Source: Eudoraea chungangensis (GTDB lineage: Bacteria; Bacteroidota; Bacteroidia; Flavobacteriales; Flavobacteriaceae). From it: 64,000 bases of DNA. The notes under the pieces are model-generated. The model had not been told where the DNA came from, searched no databases, and saw only the letters and a program-made list of their open reading frames with translations. Location of the stretch: the NCBI RefSeq assembly GCF_029360665.1, contig NZ_JARDUB010000003.1:434001-498000 (forward strand), read 5' to 3'. A program made the position numbers and the translations under genes. This document shows positions 47,081 to 56,930 of this stretch, piece by piece (position 1 is the stretch's first letter; the number at the start of each line of letters is the position of its first letter).

Positions 47081-48244
47081 ATGAATACAGAAAGCTGGCA
47101 GGTAAAAGCTACCTTACTACTGGTAAGCAGTCTCACCATAATGTCTATGATTACAATATCCGCGTCCTTACCGGATATGACAAAGACTTTCTCATATTTA
47201 GCCAAGGCCGAAGGTTTGGTTAAACTTACACTTTCCTTTCCTGCTTTATTTATAGCCCTTACCGCCATAGTCGCAGGTAAGTTTATTGACAAATTTGGAC
47301 GTTTACGGCTATTAAATGCCGCCCTTATTTTGTATATTCTTGGAGGCACCTCCGGGTATTACCTAGATAATATTTACCTGATTCTTGCCGGCAGGGCTCT
47401 TTTAGGGATAAGTGTTGGTATCTCTATGACGATAGTTACTACCCTCATAGCCGATTACTACCAAGGTAAAGCCAGGCAAAAGTTTGCCGGCTTGCAGATT
47501 GCTGTAATGTCGCTTGGAGGAATTATTTTTATTACCCTCGGAGGGGTTTTGGCAGATATATCTTGGAGAATCCCTTTTTTACTCTATCTATTCCCTTTGG
47601 TTATTCTTCCGATGACTGGTCTTTATTTAAAAGAACCCAAATCAGACCTGCAACAAAAAACAGCTACGGATACCATAAAATCCCCTAGAATTATTTGGTT
47701 GGTGTTTTTTAATGTAATGCTTATGTGGATACTTTTCTTCCTAATTCCAGTACAAATTCCTTTCTATTTAAAATCTATAGGAATAGAAAAAAATAGCCTT
47801 ATCGGTATAGCTATTGCCTCGAGTACATTTTTTTCTGCAATATCTTCTATTTCCTTTTCTAAAATCAAGGATCGTCTTAGTTTTCAGCAAGTATTTAGCT
47901 TAGGCTATTTTCTTATGGCTCTGTCCTTTATTGTAATAGCATTTGGAAATAGCTATTTAATGGTAATGCTTGGAATGCTTTTAGCGGGTCTGGGCATGGG
48001 AGTTATGATCCCAAATGCCAATATTTGGGTAATGCAATTGGCCCCGGAAAAGATTAGAGGACAAGAAATCGGAAGACTAACTACCTTTTGGTTTATGGGA
48101 CAGTTCCTATCTCCCCTTCTTTTGTTACCTTTTTTGGGAATTCTTTCAGAATCGGAGTTATTCTCTTATCTATCGTATATTCTATTATTCTTGAGTTTGT
48201 TTTTCTTCGTGTTTCATTACGTATACCAAAGAAAAAATTCCTAG
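47081..48244 (+). CDS. MFS transporter
   Basis: A 387-residue, 12-helix carrier of the major facilitator superfamily. Motif A appears as GKFIDKFGRLRLL (about residues 65-77) after LTAIVAG, and the second half has the matching FSKIKDRLSFQQV. The C-terminal half contains LGMLLAGLGMGVMIPNANIW. This pattern suits drug/H+ antiport-like or sugar-efflux-like MFS proteins; the substrate is unknown. A terminator separates it from the sulfotransferase genes, so it is likely a unit of its own. Confidence 0.82.
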   Translation: MNTESWQVKATLLLVSSLTIMSMITISASLPDMTKTFSYLAKAEGLVKLTLSFPALFIALTAIVAGKFIDKFGRLRLLNAALILYILGGTSGYYLDNIYLILAGRALLGISVGISMTIVTTLIADYYQGKARQKFAGLQIAVMSLGGIIFITLGGVLADISWRIPFLLYLFPLVILPMTGLYLKEPKSDLQQKTATDTIKSPRIIWLVFFNVMLMWILFFLIPVQIPFYLKSIGIEKNSLIGIAIASSTFFSAISSISFSKIKDRLSFQQVFSLGYFLMALSFIVIAFGNSYLMVMLGMLLAGLGMGVMIPNANIWVMQLAPEKIRGQEIGRLTTFWFMGQFLSPLLLLPFLGILSESELFSYLSYILLFLSLFFFVFHYVYQRKNS

Positions 48245-48328
48245 ACCTAACCAAGCTTTGTTTTAGCAAATAAGTAAAGGCCTACTTTTTTTGTAAATTT
48301 AATACCACAAAAAATAAATTTTGGCCCA

Positions 48329-49129
48329 ATGTATGCTAACAAAGAAAAAAAGGGGAGTGTGTTTCTCTATTTGCTTCTGTTTATAATTTCGATTGTACTC
48401 TTGGTGGTAACGGGGCCTTTGGGGTTTGTATTTGGTGTTTTCTATTCTTTATTTAAAAAAGGTATTCCAGGACTCGGTAATTATCTTCTAGAAATCGCCG
48501 TTTCTATAGACCAATTGGGAAATGTACAAATGCAATATCTATTAAATGTACTTTGGTTAAAAAAAGGAGCTTATCCTTTTGGCAATAGGGACGAGACTAT
48601 ATCTAGTGCTCTGGGGCGTAATAAAAAGCTAGGTACCTTAAGCAAAATTGGCCTTATCATAGATCGTTTTCTAGATTTTCTGGATCCCAATCATTCCCTC
48701 AATTCAATAGACCAGTATATAGAACCTAGCAAAGACATTTTAGAAGTCGTGGTCTGGATTTATATACAGGACTATCGCATTTTATGTACACGAAGTAGAG
48801 ACAAGCAGGTTTATTTTATCCCTGGCGGTAAGAAAGAAAGAGACGAAAACAAAATAGTAGCTCTGCGCAGAGAGATTAAAGAAGAGTTAAATGTTAGATT
48901 AATTGAAAACTCCATTAAAAAAGTGGGTGTTTTTGAAGGCCCGGCCGAGGGATATCCCAGTGGAAAACTAGTAAGACTGCACTGTTTTAAGGCAACTTTT
49001 GAGGGAGAACTACTTCCTTCTTCGGAAATTGAAGAATTAGTGTGGTTGTCTTATCAAGACATCCAAATGCTTGCTCCTGTTGATCGTCAAATTTTTGATT
49101 TTCTTAAAAAGAAAAAATACCTCCGATAA
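48329..49129 (+). CDS. Membrane domain fused to a Nudix hydrolase
   Basis: A 266-residue two-part protein. The N-terminal half (about 1-130) has one or two membrane helices (about 11-42), then SIDQLGN (59-65), FGNRDETIS (84-92) and LDPNHSLNSI (118-127). I recall similar motifs in small membrane proteins of bacteria and phages. The C-terminal half (about 135-262) is a Nudix domain: the box begins at G167 with E173 and REIKEEL (181-187), though the usual late Gly of the box is Asn. Nudix enzymes cleave nucleoside-diphosphate-linked compounds. The combination would place the hydrolase at the membrane. Confidence 0.78.
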   Translation: MYANKEKKGSVFLYLLLFIISIVLLVVTGPLGFVFGVFYSLFKKGIPGLGNYLLEIAVSIDQLGNVQMQYLLNVLWLKKGAYPFGNRDETISSALGRNKKLGTLSKIGLIIDRFLDFLDPNHSLNSIDQYIEPSKDILEVVVWIYIQDYRILCTRSRDKQVYFIPGGKKERDENKIVALRREIKEELNVRLIENSIKKVGVFEGPAEGYPSGKLVRLHCFKATFEGELLPSSEIEELVWLSYQDIQMLAPVDRQIFDFLKKKKYLR

Positions 49130-49159
49130 AATCTAACTAAACTCCAAAAAGATTTTCAT

Positions 49160-49167
49160 TACTTTTG
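49160..49167 (+). promoter_or_regulatory. Bacteroidota -7 promoter element for the ROK glucokinase gene
   Basis: TACTTTTG matches TAnnTTTG exactly, 36 nt upstream of the ATG at 49203. Confidence 0.45.
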
Positions 49168-49202
49168 CCCCCGAAAACAGAGAACCAACACTTATTAGAC
49201 AA

Positions 49203-49952
49203 ATGGTAGTACTTGGAATAGATATTGGAGGATCTGGCATGAAGGGTGCCTTGGTAAATTCAATTACGGGTGAAATGTTAACTGAACGGCACCGTATTCC
49301 CACCCCAAAATCGCGGAAGCCAAAAGAGATGGCGGCGGTGGTAAAAGAAATTGTGGCGCATTTTAATCACAAAGGTCCTGTGGGATGTGGTTTTCCCACG
49401 GTCATAAGACACGGTGTTTGCAAATCACAAGGGAATCTTCACAAAAAATGGCTAAATCTAAATGTAAAAGAACTTTTTAGTGAAGCTACTGGCTTACCGG
49501 TAACTGTTATCAATGATGCCGATGCGGCTGGTTATGCAACCATGAATTATGGTATTGGCAAAGGAAAAGAAGGTCTAGTTATTATGATTACCATTGGAAC
49601 TGGCCTCGGAAGCGGAGCATTTTTTAACGGGGAGTTAATTCCAAATTTTGAATTAGGACAGATTCCTTACAAAAAATACGAGAAGATTGAAGATTGGGCC
49701 GCTGCTTCAGCAAAAGAAAGAGAAGAACTTAGTTTTAAACAATGGGGTAAGCGTTTTAATAAATTCTTAGCCTACGTAGAACTATTAGTTTCTCCAGACC
49801 ATATAATCCTTGGTGGAGGTACTTCAAAACAATTCGATGAGTATAAAAAATATATCACTATCGATACCCCGGTAATACCTGCTGAATTAAGAAATCAGGC
49901 TGGAATTGTAGGTGCAGCCGCTGCGGCACTGCATGAAGCGCCGAGAGACTAA
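49203..49952 (+). CDS. ppgK: ROK-family kinase, likely polyphosphate glucokinase
   Basis: This 249-residue sugar kinase of the ROK family would phosphorylate glucose to glucose-6-phosphate. The phosphate-1 motif GIDIGGSGMKGALV is at residues 5-18, the catalytic base region is VINDADAAGYATM, and phosphate-2 is TIGTGLGSGAFFNGEL. The standard ROK zinc motif (CxCGxxGC) is absent, as in polyphosphate glucokinases, and the length and KWLNLNV segment fit that group. Use of polyphosphate rather than ATP is inferred. It converges with typA (18-nt gap). Confidence 0.82.
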   Translation: MVVLGIDIGGSGMKGALVNSITGEMLTERHRIPTPKSRKPKEMAAVVKEIVAHFNHKGPVGCGFPTVIRHGVCKSQGNLHKKWLNLNVKELFSEATGLPVTVINDADAAGYATMNYGIGKGKEGLVIMITIGTGLGSGAFFNGELIPNFELGQIPYKKYEKIEDWAAASAKEREELSFKQWGKRFNKFLAYVELLVSPDHIILGGGTSKQFDEYKKYITIDTPVIPAELRNQAGIVGAAAAALHEAPRD

Positions 49953-49970
49953 TATCTTAAAAATTCTTAG

Positions 49971-51770
49971 TTAGGCTATTTTATTTCGCTTGCGATCTAC
50001 TTCTTTTAGAAATATTTTGCGAAGTCTCAGATGTTTTGGTGTAACCTCTACATATTCATCTTTCTGAATATATTCCAAAGCCTCTTCCAAAGAAAATTTG
50101 ATGGCAGGTACAATTTTGGCCTTATCGTCTGCTCCGGCAGAACGTACATTACTTAACTTTTTGGTTTTCGTAATATTAATTACCATATCATCTCCTCTGG
50201 TGTTTTCACCTATAACCTGACCTTCGTAGATATCTTCACCCGGATCAATAAAGAATCTACCTCTGTCTTGCAATTTATCAATAGAATAAGGAATAGCCTT
50301 TCCATTTTCCATAGAAACCAGAGAACCGTTTTGTCTTTGTGGTATATCACCTTTCATTGGCTGGTACTCTAAAAAGCGATGTGCCATTATTGCTTCCCCA
50401 GCCGTAGCCGTCAAAAGCTGATTACGAAGACCAATAATACCTCTAGAAGGAATGATAAACTCGCATACCATTCTATCGCCTTTTGCCTCCATACTGGTCA
50501 TTTCACCCTTTCTAATAGAAACCATTTCTACTGCCTTTCCAGATACTTCTTCCGGCAAGTCAATCGTCAGCTGTTCTACTGGTTCGCACTGCACACCATC
50601 AACAGTTTTAATAATAACCTGCGGCTGTCCAATTTGAAGTTCATAACCTTCTCTACGCATTGTTTCAATAAGTACCGATAAATGCAATACCCCTCTACCA
50701 AAAACCATAAACTTATCGGCACTGTCGGTTTCCTCAACACGCAGGGCAAGATTCTTTTCTAACTCTTTTGAAAGTCTTTCTTTTATATGACGAGAAGTAA
50801 CAAATTTACCATCCTTTCCAAAAAACGGACTATCATTTATGGTAAATAACATACTCATGGTTGGTTCATCTATAGCAATAGACTTTAGACCTTCCGGATT
50901 TTCTATATCTGCAATGGTATCCCCAATTTCAAATCCTTCCAAACCAACAATTGCACAAATGTCACCTGTTTTAACTTCGCTTACCTTCTTACGTCCTAAG
51001 CCTTCAAAAGTAAATAATTCCTTAACTTTCGACTTTACAATTTTTCCATCTCTTTTTACCAAAGAAATTTGCTGTCCTTCTTTTAAGGAACCCCTTTGAA
51101 GTCGACCAATAGCAATTCTTCCGGTAAAAGAAGAATAATCTAAAGAGGTAATTAGCATCTGTGTGGTACCTTCTTTAGCTTCAAAACTCGGAATGTGCTC
51201 AACAACCATTTCCAATAGAGGCTCAATAGAATCTGTTTCATTTTGCCAGTCTTCACTCATCCAGTTATTTTTGGCCGAGCCATAAACCGTTGGGAAGTCT
51301 AGCTGCCATTCCTCTGCTCCTAGTTCGAACATCAGATCAAAGACTTTTTCATGTACTTCCTCTGGTGTACAATTCTCTTTGTCGACTTTGTTAATTACCA
51401 CACACGGCTTTAATCCCAAATCTATCGCCTTTTGTAAAACAAAGCGCGTTTGTGGCATAGGACCTTCAAAGGCATCAACCAAAAGCAATACCCCGTCTGC
51501 CATATTTAATACACGTTCCACTTCTCCTCCGAAGTCGGCGTGACCGGGAGTATCTATAATATTGATCTTAGTATCTTTATAGGTAACTGAAACGTTCTTA
51601 GACACAATGGTGATACCCCGTTCTCTTTCTAAATCGTTATTATCTAAAATGAGTTCTCCTGTTTTTTCGTTCTCACGAAATAACTGACAGTAGTGCAATA
51701 TTTTATCCACCAAGGTTGTTTTACCGTGGTCTACGTGGGCTATGATGGCAATATTTTTTGTTTCAGACAT
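49971..51770 (-). CDS. typA: Translational GTPase TypA/BipA
   Basis: TypA is a ribosome-binding GTPase linked to 50S assembly and stress growth. Starting at the ATG at 51770 the protein is 599 residues: [20 protein letters not shown] gives the usual N-terminus with G1. A longer frame from 51812 is rejected because the promoter element 51789-51796 lies inside it. The other G motifs are [17 protein letters not shown] and NKVDKEN; the switch I region has RERGIT. The C-terminal domains contain the BipA-specific segment [20 protein letters not shown]. Confidence 0.96.
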   Translation of the reverse strand: MSETKNIAIIAHVDHGKTTLVDKILHYCQLFRENEKTGELILDNNDLERERGITIVSKNVSVTYKDTKINIIDTPGHADFGGEVERVLNMADGVLLLVDAFEGPMPQTRFVLQKAIDLGLKPCVVINKVDKENCTPEEVHEKVFDLMFELGAEEWQLDFPTVYGSAKNNWMSEDWQNETDSIEPLLEMVVEHIPSFEAKEGTTQMLITSLDYSSFTGRIAIGRLQRGSLKEGQQISLVKRDGKIVKSKVKELFTFEGLGRKKVSEVKTGDICAIVGLEGFEIGDTIADIENPEGLKSIAIDEPTMSMLFTINDSPFFGKDGKFVTSRHIKERLSKELEKNLALRVEETDSADKFMVFGRGVLHLSVLIETMRREGYELQIGQPQVIIKTVDGVQCEPVEQLTIDLPEEVSGKAVEMVSIRKGEMTSMEAKGDRMVCEFIIPSRGIIGLRNQLLTATAGEAIMAHRFLEYQPMKGDIPQRQNGSLVSMENGKAIPYSIDKLQDRGRFFIDPGEDIYEGQVIGENTRGDDMVINITKTKKLSNVRSAGADDKAKIVPAIKFSLEEALEYIQKDEYVEVTPKHLRLRKIFLKEVDRKRNKIA

Positions 51771-51788
51771 CTTTTTGTTTTGAGCCTG

Positions 51789-51796
51789 CAAAGATA
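51789..51796 (-). promoter_or_regulatory. Bacteroidota -7 promoter element for typA
   Basis: The minus strand reads TATCTTTG, an exact TAnnTTTG match, 19 nt upstream of the chosen ATG. It supports the shorter typA start. Confidence 0.5.
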
Positions 51797-51915
51797 CTCC
51801 TATTTTTGGCATGTAGTTATAAAGTTGTGTTATTTTTATTTTATTGATTTAGAGGACTTAACACCTTTGCCGTCTCCATAAAAAAACAAGTATATTTACT
51901 CCCTAACCTCTCGTT

Positions 51916-52737
51916 ATGAAATTAGATCGTATTCCAAACATAAAAAATCTAGAATCTCAGAATTTTTTCTTGCTCGCGGGGCCATGTGCTATAGAAGGTG
52001 AAGCGATGGCTTTGAGGATTGCTGAAGAGATTGTGAACATTACTACAAGGCTACGCATTCCTTATGTTTTTAAAGGAAGTTTTAAGAAAGCGAACCGCAG
52101 CAGAGTAGATTCTTTTACTGGAATTGGGGATGAAAAAGCTCTAAAAATATTACAAAAGGTAAGCCAGACCTTTGAAGTCCCTACTGTAACAGATGTTCAT
52201 ACCAATGAAGATGCGGCCAAAGCTGCAGAATATGTAGATATACTTCAAATACCAGCCTTTTTGGTAAGACAGACAGATTTAGTAGTAGCTGCAGCTGAGA
52301 CTGGAAAAACAGTAAACTTAAAGAAAGGACAATTTATGAGTCCGGAGAGCATGAAGCATGCTGTAAACAAAGTACTGGACACACAAAATGAACAAGCTAT
52401 GATCACCGACCGGGGAACCATGTTCGGCTATCAGGATATGGTTGTAGATTTTAGAGGTATTCCCACTATGAAAAATTACGCACCTGTGGTGCTAGACGTT
52501 ACCCATTCTTTACAGCAACCTAACCAAAGCTCAGGAGTAACTGGAGGAAGGCCAGCATTGATAAGCACCATAGCTCAGGCGGGCATCGCTGCCGGGGTAG
52601 ACGGTATATTTATTGAAACCCATTTTGATCCGGCAAATGCTAAGAGTGATGGGGCGAACATGCTACCGCTAGAGCAGTTAGAGCGCCTATTAACCAATTT
52701 GGTGGCGCTTAAACAAACAGTAAATAAACTGAATTAA
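51916..52737 (+). CDS. kdsA: 3-deoxy-8-phosphooctulonate synthase (KDO-8-P synthase)
   Basis: KdsA joins phosphoenolpyruvate and arabinose-5-phosphate to give KDO-8-phosphate for the lipid A inner core. The 273-residue TIM barrel has AGPCAIEG (about residues 20-27), FKGSFKKANRSR, TDVHTNEDA, QIPAFLVRQTDLV, NLKKGQFMSP, DRGTMFGYQDMVVDFRGIP and DVTHSLQQPN. It is close to typA in opposite orientation and 57 nt upstream of the sulfatase gene. Confidence 0.97.
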   Translation: MKLDRIPNIKNLESQNFFLLAGPCAIEGEAMALRIAEEIVNITTRLRIPYVFKGSFKKANRSRVDSFTGIGDEKALKILQKVSQTFEVPTVTDVHTNEDAAKAAEYVDILQIPAFLVRQTDLVVAAAETGKTVNLKKGQFMSPESMKHAVNKVLDTQNEQAMITDRGTMFGYQDMVVDFRGIPTMKNYAPVVLDVTHSLQQPNQSSGVTGGRPALISTIAQAGIAAGVDGIFIETHFDPANAKSDGANMLPLEQLERLLTNLVALKQTVNKLN

Positions 52738-52793
52738 CAGAGGTTTGTTTATTGAATCCGTGGTTAGTTTAGTCTAGAATTAATAACAGAATC

Positions 52794-54401
52794 ATGAAAA
52801 TCAATGTTTTAATACTAGCCTTTTTAGGCCTTTGCTTTGTACAATGCAAACAAGATGCCTCAAAAGACAAGCTAAGGAGGGAAAGACCTAATATTGTTTT
52901 TATTATGTCGGATGATCATGCGTATCAGGCAATAAGTGCCTATAGCAATAAGCTAATCGAGACACCAAATATTGATCGGATAGCACAAGAAGGCATGCTA
53001 TTTACCAACGCAAGTGTCACCAATTCTATTTGCGCTCCCTCCAGAGCAGTTATATTAACTGGTAAACACAGCCATATTAATGGAAAAATAGACAACTTAT
53101 CGCCCTTCGATACAACCAATATTACTTTTCCACAACTATTGCAAAAAGATGGCTACCAAACAGCCATGTTTGGGAAACTACATTTTGGCAATGCACCAAA
53201 AGGATTTGATGAGTACAAGATTCTGCCTGGACAAGGAGATTATTACAATCCTAAGTTTCTAACCCAAAAAGGAGATACTACAATAACTGGTTATGTAACC
53301 GATATAATTACGGATCTTACCCTAGACTGGCTACAGCATAGAAGAGTAAAAGAAAAGCCCTTTCTATTAATGTATCTCCACAAAGCCCCACATAGATCGT
53401 GGTTGCCCGCACCCAGACACTATAAAGAATTTACACAAAAGACATTTCCTCTTCCCAATACTTTATTCGATTCTTACAGCAATAGGGGTACCGCCTCTAA
53501 AATGGCAGAAATGAATATTTTAAACCATATGATTCTTAACTACGACAATAAAATCTCTGCCAAAATAATTGATTCTTTAGGAATTAAGGATCGTCGCTTG
53601 TTTGATCCTTTGGATAAAATGACCAAAGACCAAAGAACGGAATGGAATAATACCTATGATCCGATAAACACCGACTTTGCCGCTAATTACCCTAGTATGA
53701 ATGATTCTACTCTAATGGTTTGGAAATACCAAAGGTATATGCAAGATTACTTGGGTACTATTGCTGCTGTGGACGAAAATGTTGGAAGGGTTTTGAACTA
53801 TTTAGAGGAAGAAAATTTAGACCAAAACACTATAGTGATTTACACCTCCGATCAAGGCTTCTATTTGGGGGAGCACGGCTGGTTCGACAAACGGTTTATG
53901 TATGAAGAATCCTTTAGAACGCCATTATTGATAAAATGGCCTAACGCAATCAAAGCCGGAATTACTGAAGATGAAATGGTACAAAACTTAGACTTCGCCC
54001 AGACTTTTTTAGAGCTTGCTGAAATAGAGGCTCCGCGAGACATGCAGGGTAAAAGTTTAGTCCCGCTATTTAAGGATAAAAAAGAAAGCTGGGATAGGGA
54101 TGCCGTTTATTATCATTACTACGAATTTCCGGCAGAACATCATGTTAAGAGACATTATGGGTTAGCAACAAAAGACTTTAAACTGATGCATTATTACTAC
54201 GATATTGATGAATGGGAATTGTACGATAGAAGAACAGATACTCAGGAAATGGTAAATGTTTATGGAGACCCGAAATATAAAGACATAGTAAGTGAGCTAA
54301 AATTAAAACTTACAGCACTACAAACAGAATATGGAGACTCAGAAGCCTTGAGAAATCAGTATATTCAAATTTATAAGGATAAAGGCTGGATTAATCCATA
54401 A
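52794..54401 (+). CDS. Sulfatase (S1 family), lipoprotein
   Basis: A 535-residue exported sulfatase. A short signal peptide ends in the lipobox FVQC (Cys at 18). Metal-binding Asp lie in [10 protein letters not shown]. The formylglycine site is CAPSR, with Cys80 in [15 protein letters not shown]; the C-x-P-S-R form needs a maturation enzyme not seen here. Further active-site parts are [15 protein letters not shown] and [20 protein letters not shown]. Flavobacterial relatives desulfate algal or host polysaccharides; substrate unknown. No polysaccharide-utilisation genes flank it, so it is an isolated sulfatase. Confidence 0.92.
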   Translation: MKINVLILAFLGLCFVQCKQDASKDKLRRERPNIVFIMSDDHAYQAISAYSNKLIETPNIDRIAQEGMLFTNASVTNSICAPSRAVILTGKHSHINGKIDNLSPFDTTNITFPQLLQKDGYQTAMFGKLHFGNAPKGFDEYKILPGQGDYYNPKFLTQKGDTTITGYVTDIITDLTLDWLQHRRVKEKPFLLMYLHKAPHRSWLPAPRHYKEFTQKTFPLPNTLFDSYSNRGTASKMAEMNILNHMILNYDNKISAKIIDSLGIKDRRLFDPLDKMTKDQRTEWNNTYDPINTDFAANYPSMNDSTLMVWKYQRYMQDYLGTIAAVDENVGRVLNYLEEENLDQNTIVIYTSDQGFYLGEHGWFDKRFMYEESFRTPLLIKWPNAIKAGITEDEMVQNLDFAQTFLELAEIEAPRDMQGKSLVPLFKDKKESWDRDAVYYHYYEFPAEHHVKRHYGLATKDFKLMHYYYDIDEWELYDRRTDTQEMVNVYGDPKYKDIVSELKLKLTALQTEYGDSEALRNQYIQIYKDKGWINP

Positions 54402-54419
54402 TTTTAATGTAAATCTTCA

Positions 54420-54800
54420 CTACTTATAAAACTTTTGATCTTTTAACCCATACGCTTCTTTTAAGACAGACGCTAAAATTTCCGGATTTATATCCTCAAG
54501 AGATCGGTACCTAAGCGAACGCATAACCTTTCTTCCCGCTTTAGTCATATAAGGTTTATTCTTTTCTATATGTGCGGCCATCCAAAAACCAAGATCAACA
54601 TAGTTCTTAGACTGATTAAGGTAACAAAATGGCCTCCCTTCTAAGTAATAAAAAGGGATCTTGTACTTATATTTTAATTCAAGTTCGGGAATAGTATTTT
54701 CTATAAAAGTCTGTAAAAACAGTAATACTCCCCTGTAGGGTTCTTCTTGATTTAGTATGTAATTCTCTGCAGGATTCATATCTTTAAAGGAAAAAGACAT
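54420..54800 (-). CDS. DUF1801 domain protein
   Basis: A small cytoplasmic DUF1801 (YdhG-like) protein. From the ATG at 54800 it has 126 residues; an internal ATG at 54779 gives MNPAENYILNQEEPYRGVLL, the more usual N-terminus. Typical features are KYKYKIPFYYLEGRPFCYLN and DLGFWMA. A longer frame upstream is rejected because it overlaps the divergent signal-peptide gene. The function of the family is unknown. If 54800 is right, its start codon overlaps that of the next gene (CATG at 54798-54801). Confidence 0.85.
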   Translation of the reverse strand: MSFSFKDMNPAENYILNQEEPYRGVLLFLQTFIENTIPELELKYKYKIPFYYLEGRPFCYLNQSKNYVDLGFWMAAHIEKNKPYMTKAGRKVMRSLRYRSLEDINPEILASVLKEAYGLKDQKFYK

Positions 54801-55812
54801 GACGAAGATATTTATTTCTTTTTTGTGCGTAATACATTCGTTTGTACTTGCAAATGATTTTTCTGATGTAGACTCTAGAGTAAAGAGATACCCTGATTTT
54901 AATACCATAAACGATTTAGGTTATAGAATTCAGAACGATTTTAAGGAAGATAGAGATCGTGTACGAGCCGCATTTATATGGCTAACCTATAATATGACGT
55001 ACGAAGAAATACCAGATGACAGCTGGGATCGTAAGGTTTATATTAGTTTTGAAAACAAATATGAAAAACACCAGAAATTACGCATACTTGCACTTGAAAA
55101 AATTGAAAAACCCTTTCGTTTAAAAAAAGGTGTTTGCAAAGAATTCTCTCTAATTCTCAATGAATTATGTATGCAATTTGGATTACCAACGAAGGTTATA
55201 GTTGGCGTTTCTAAAACTGAAATAAAAACCAACGTAACTAAAAATATTTACAAAAACCACACCTGGAATGCGGTAAAAATTGATGGAAAATGGGAACTGA
55301 TGGATCCCACCGGGGGTTCTGGTTTTATAGACCTACATAGCAAAAAGTTTATTCGAAAATACAAAGAGCATTTCTTTTTTACTGCACCTGAAGACTTTGC
55401 CAAAAACAATCATCCGAATAACCCGGAATGGCAACTATTAAAAAACCCTATTAGTACAAAAGAATTTTACAGCGCGCCATATTACTATCCTGAGTTTTTT
55501 GGAAAAGGCATTACACTGTCTTCAGATACCAAAGGTATTTTAAAAAAATCTGATGAGATATTGAATTATATTTATTTTGACAGCCTTCCTCCCCAACACG
55601 GTATGTACTATCTGGTACATGGAACCGGAGAGTATAGACGTTTAGGGTTTAGAAAAATAAAGGATAATTCCTATGTATCCAGAATACGATTAAGAAACAA
55701 ATTACATAAAGATCATAGTCTATTAACCATTTTTATGGAAAATAAACCTATATTAAATTTTAAAATAGTTGATCCTAGCATTCCCCAACCAATAGAAAAA
55801 AACACCAAATAA
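54799..55812 (+). CDS. Exported transglutaminase-like protein
   Basis: A 337-residue protein with a signal peptide (about 1-18, MTKIFISFLCVIHSFVLA). The transglutaminase-like fold (about 45-180) has all three catalytic residues: Cys113 in LKKGVCKEFS, His154 in KNHTWNAV and Asp169 in LMDPTGG. Such secreted proteins are often peptidases or cross-linking enzymes; the target is unknown. A C-terminal beta-rich part (about 190-325) contains MYYLVHGTGEYRRLGF. The stop codon overlaps the start of the PHP gene by one base (TAATG), a sign of translational coupling. Confidence 0.85.
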   Translation: MTKIFISFLCVIHSFVLANDFSDVDSRVKRYPDFNTINDLGYRIQNDFKEDRDRVRAAFIWLTYNMTYEEIPDDSWDRKVYISFENKYEKHQKLRILALEKIEKPFRLKKGVCKEFSLILNELCMQFGLPTKVIVGVSKTEIKTNVTKNIYKNHTWNAVKIDGKWELMDPTGGSGFIDLHSKKFIRKYKEHFFFTAPEDFAKNNHPNNPEWQLLKNPISTKEFYSAPYYYPEFFGKGITLSSDTKGILKKSDEILNYIYFDSLPPQHGMYYLVHGTGEYRRLGFRKIKDNSYVSRIRLRNKLHKDHSLLTIFMENKPILNFKIVDPSIPQPIEKNTK

Positions 55813-56927
55813 TGAAAAATATTAGATTCCTGATTCTTTTACTAAGTCTCCCGTGCTTGGTTATTGGACAAAGCCATAGCCACACTGGGGCTCAGGCCCT
55901 TAGCTACCCTGACATTGAAGGATATGTTACTCTAAAAACAGATTTACACCAGCACACGGTATTTTCAGATGGAAATGTTTGGCCAAACATAAGAGTACAA
56001 GAAGCTCTACGAGAAAATTTAGACGCCATATCCCTGACTGAACATCTGGAATACCAGCCTCATAAAGAGGATATTCCCCATCCGGATAGGAACCGGTCCT
56101 ATCAAATAGCCTTGGAGGAGGCAAAAGCACATGATCTCTTAATTGTACATGGGTCTGAAATAACCAGATCGGAACCGGTAGGACACAGTAATGCCGTTTT
56201 TATAACGAATGCCAACCCACTTTTGGCAGAAGATGCTGCAAGTCCTTTTGTCGAAGCAAAAAAGCAGAATGCCTTTGTCTTCTGGAACCATCCAGCTTGG
56301 TACGCTCAAAGACCAAAAGGGAATCCAATTCTGAGTGATTTTCAAAAAGAACGGATAAAAAATGGAGAACTCCATGGCATAGAAGTAATCAATACCTTCG
56401 ATTATTCGGAAGAATCTTTACAAATAGCGCTAGACAACAACCTAACTATCATGGGAACCAGCGATATACATGGCCTCATTGATTGGGATTATACAGAAAA
56501 AGGAATGCACAGACCAATTACCTTGGTATTTAGCAAGAATCGCAGTTTGGAAGGCTTGCGCGAAGCTCTATTTAAGGGGCAGACGGTAGCGGTTTACAAT
56601 GATTTATTGGTAGGAAAAGAAGAATACCTAAGACCTCTAATTAAAGCTTCTGTGGTCATTAAGGAAGTTTCATATCTACCTAAAACCTCCATCTTAAAAG
56701 TTACCTTAGAGAATATTAGCAGTAGCGATTTACTCTTTGAAAATAACATGCCCTATAGTTTTTATAGTAAGCCGCCACTCTTCACCATAGAAGCCGGAAA
56801 AACCCTTGATTTGCAAATAAAAACCTTGGACATTAAAGACAAGATAAATCTAGAATTAAAAGCCATGGGTGCCTATACTGCTCCAAAAGTACATCCTGTA
56901 ATAAGTTGGGAAATAAAAGTAGATTAG
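55812..56927 (+). CDS. Exported PHP-domain phosphoesterase
   Basis: A 371-residue secreted protein. A signal peptide (about 1-20, ending VIGQ) is followed by a PHP domain (about 38-265) with metal ligands His46 and His48 in DLHQHTVFSDG, LTEH (His78), HGSEITR (Glu116) and SDIHG. PHP enzymes hydrolyse phosphoesters with three metals. Cytoplasmic relatives act on nucleotides and histidinol phosphate; an exported one may act on extracellular phosphate esters (inference). The C-terminal ~100 residues are a beta domain. It is coupled to the preceding transglutaminase-like gene. The next gene converges, 3 nt away. Confidence 0.85.
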   Translation: MKNIRFLILLLSLPCLVIGQSHSHTGAQALSYPDIEGYVTLKTDLHQHTVFSDGNVWPNIRVQEALRENLDAISLTEHLEYQPHKEDIPHPDRNRSYQIALEEAKAHDLLIVHGSEITRSEPVGHSNAVFITNANPLLAEDAASPFVEAKKQNAFVFWNHPAWYAQRPKGNPILSDFQKERIKNGELHGIEVINTFDYSEESLQIALDNNLTIMGTSDIHGLIDWDYTEKGMHRPITLVFSKNRSLEGLREALFKGQTVAVYNDLLVGKEEYLRPLIKASVVIKEVSYLPKTSILKVTLENISSSDLLFENNMPYSFYSKPPLFTIEAGKTLDLQIKTLDIKDKINLELKAMGAYTAPKVHPVISWEIKVD

Positions 56928-56930
56928 GCC

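Noticed and set aside
51771-51812. Longer N-terminus for TypA starting at 51812
   Set aside because: The extra 14 residues are not family-like, and a promoter element lies inside the extension.
52794-54401. Sulfatase as part of a polysaccharide-utilisation locus
   Set aside because: No SusC/SusD pair, glycoside hydrolase or lyase was found around it.
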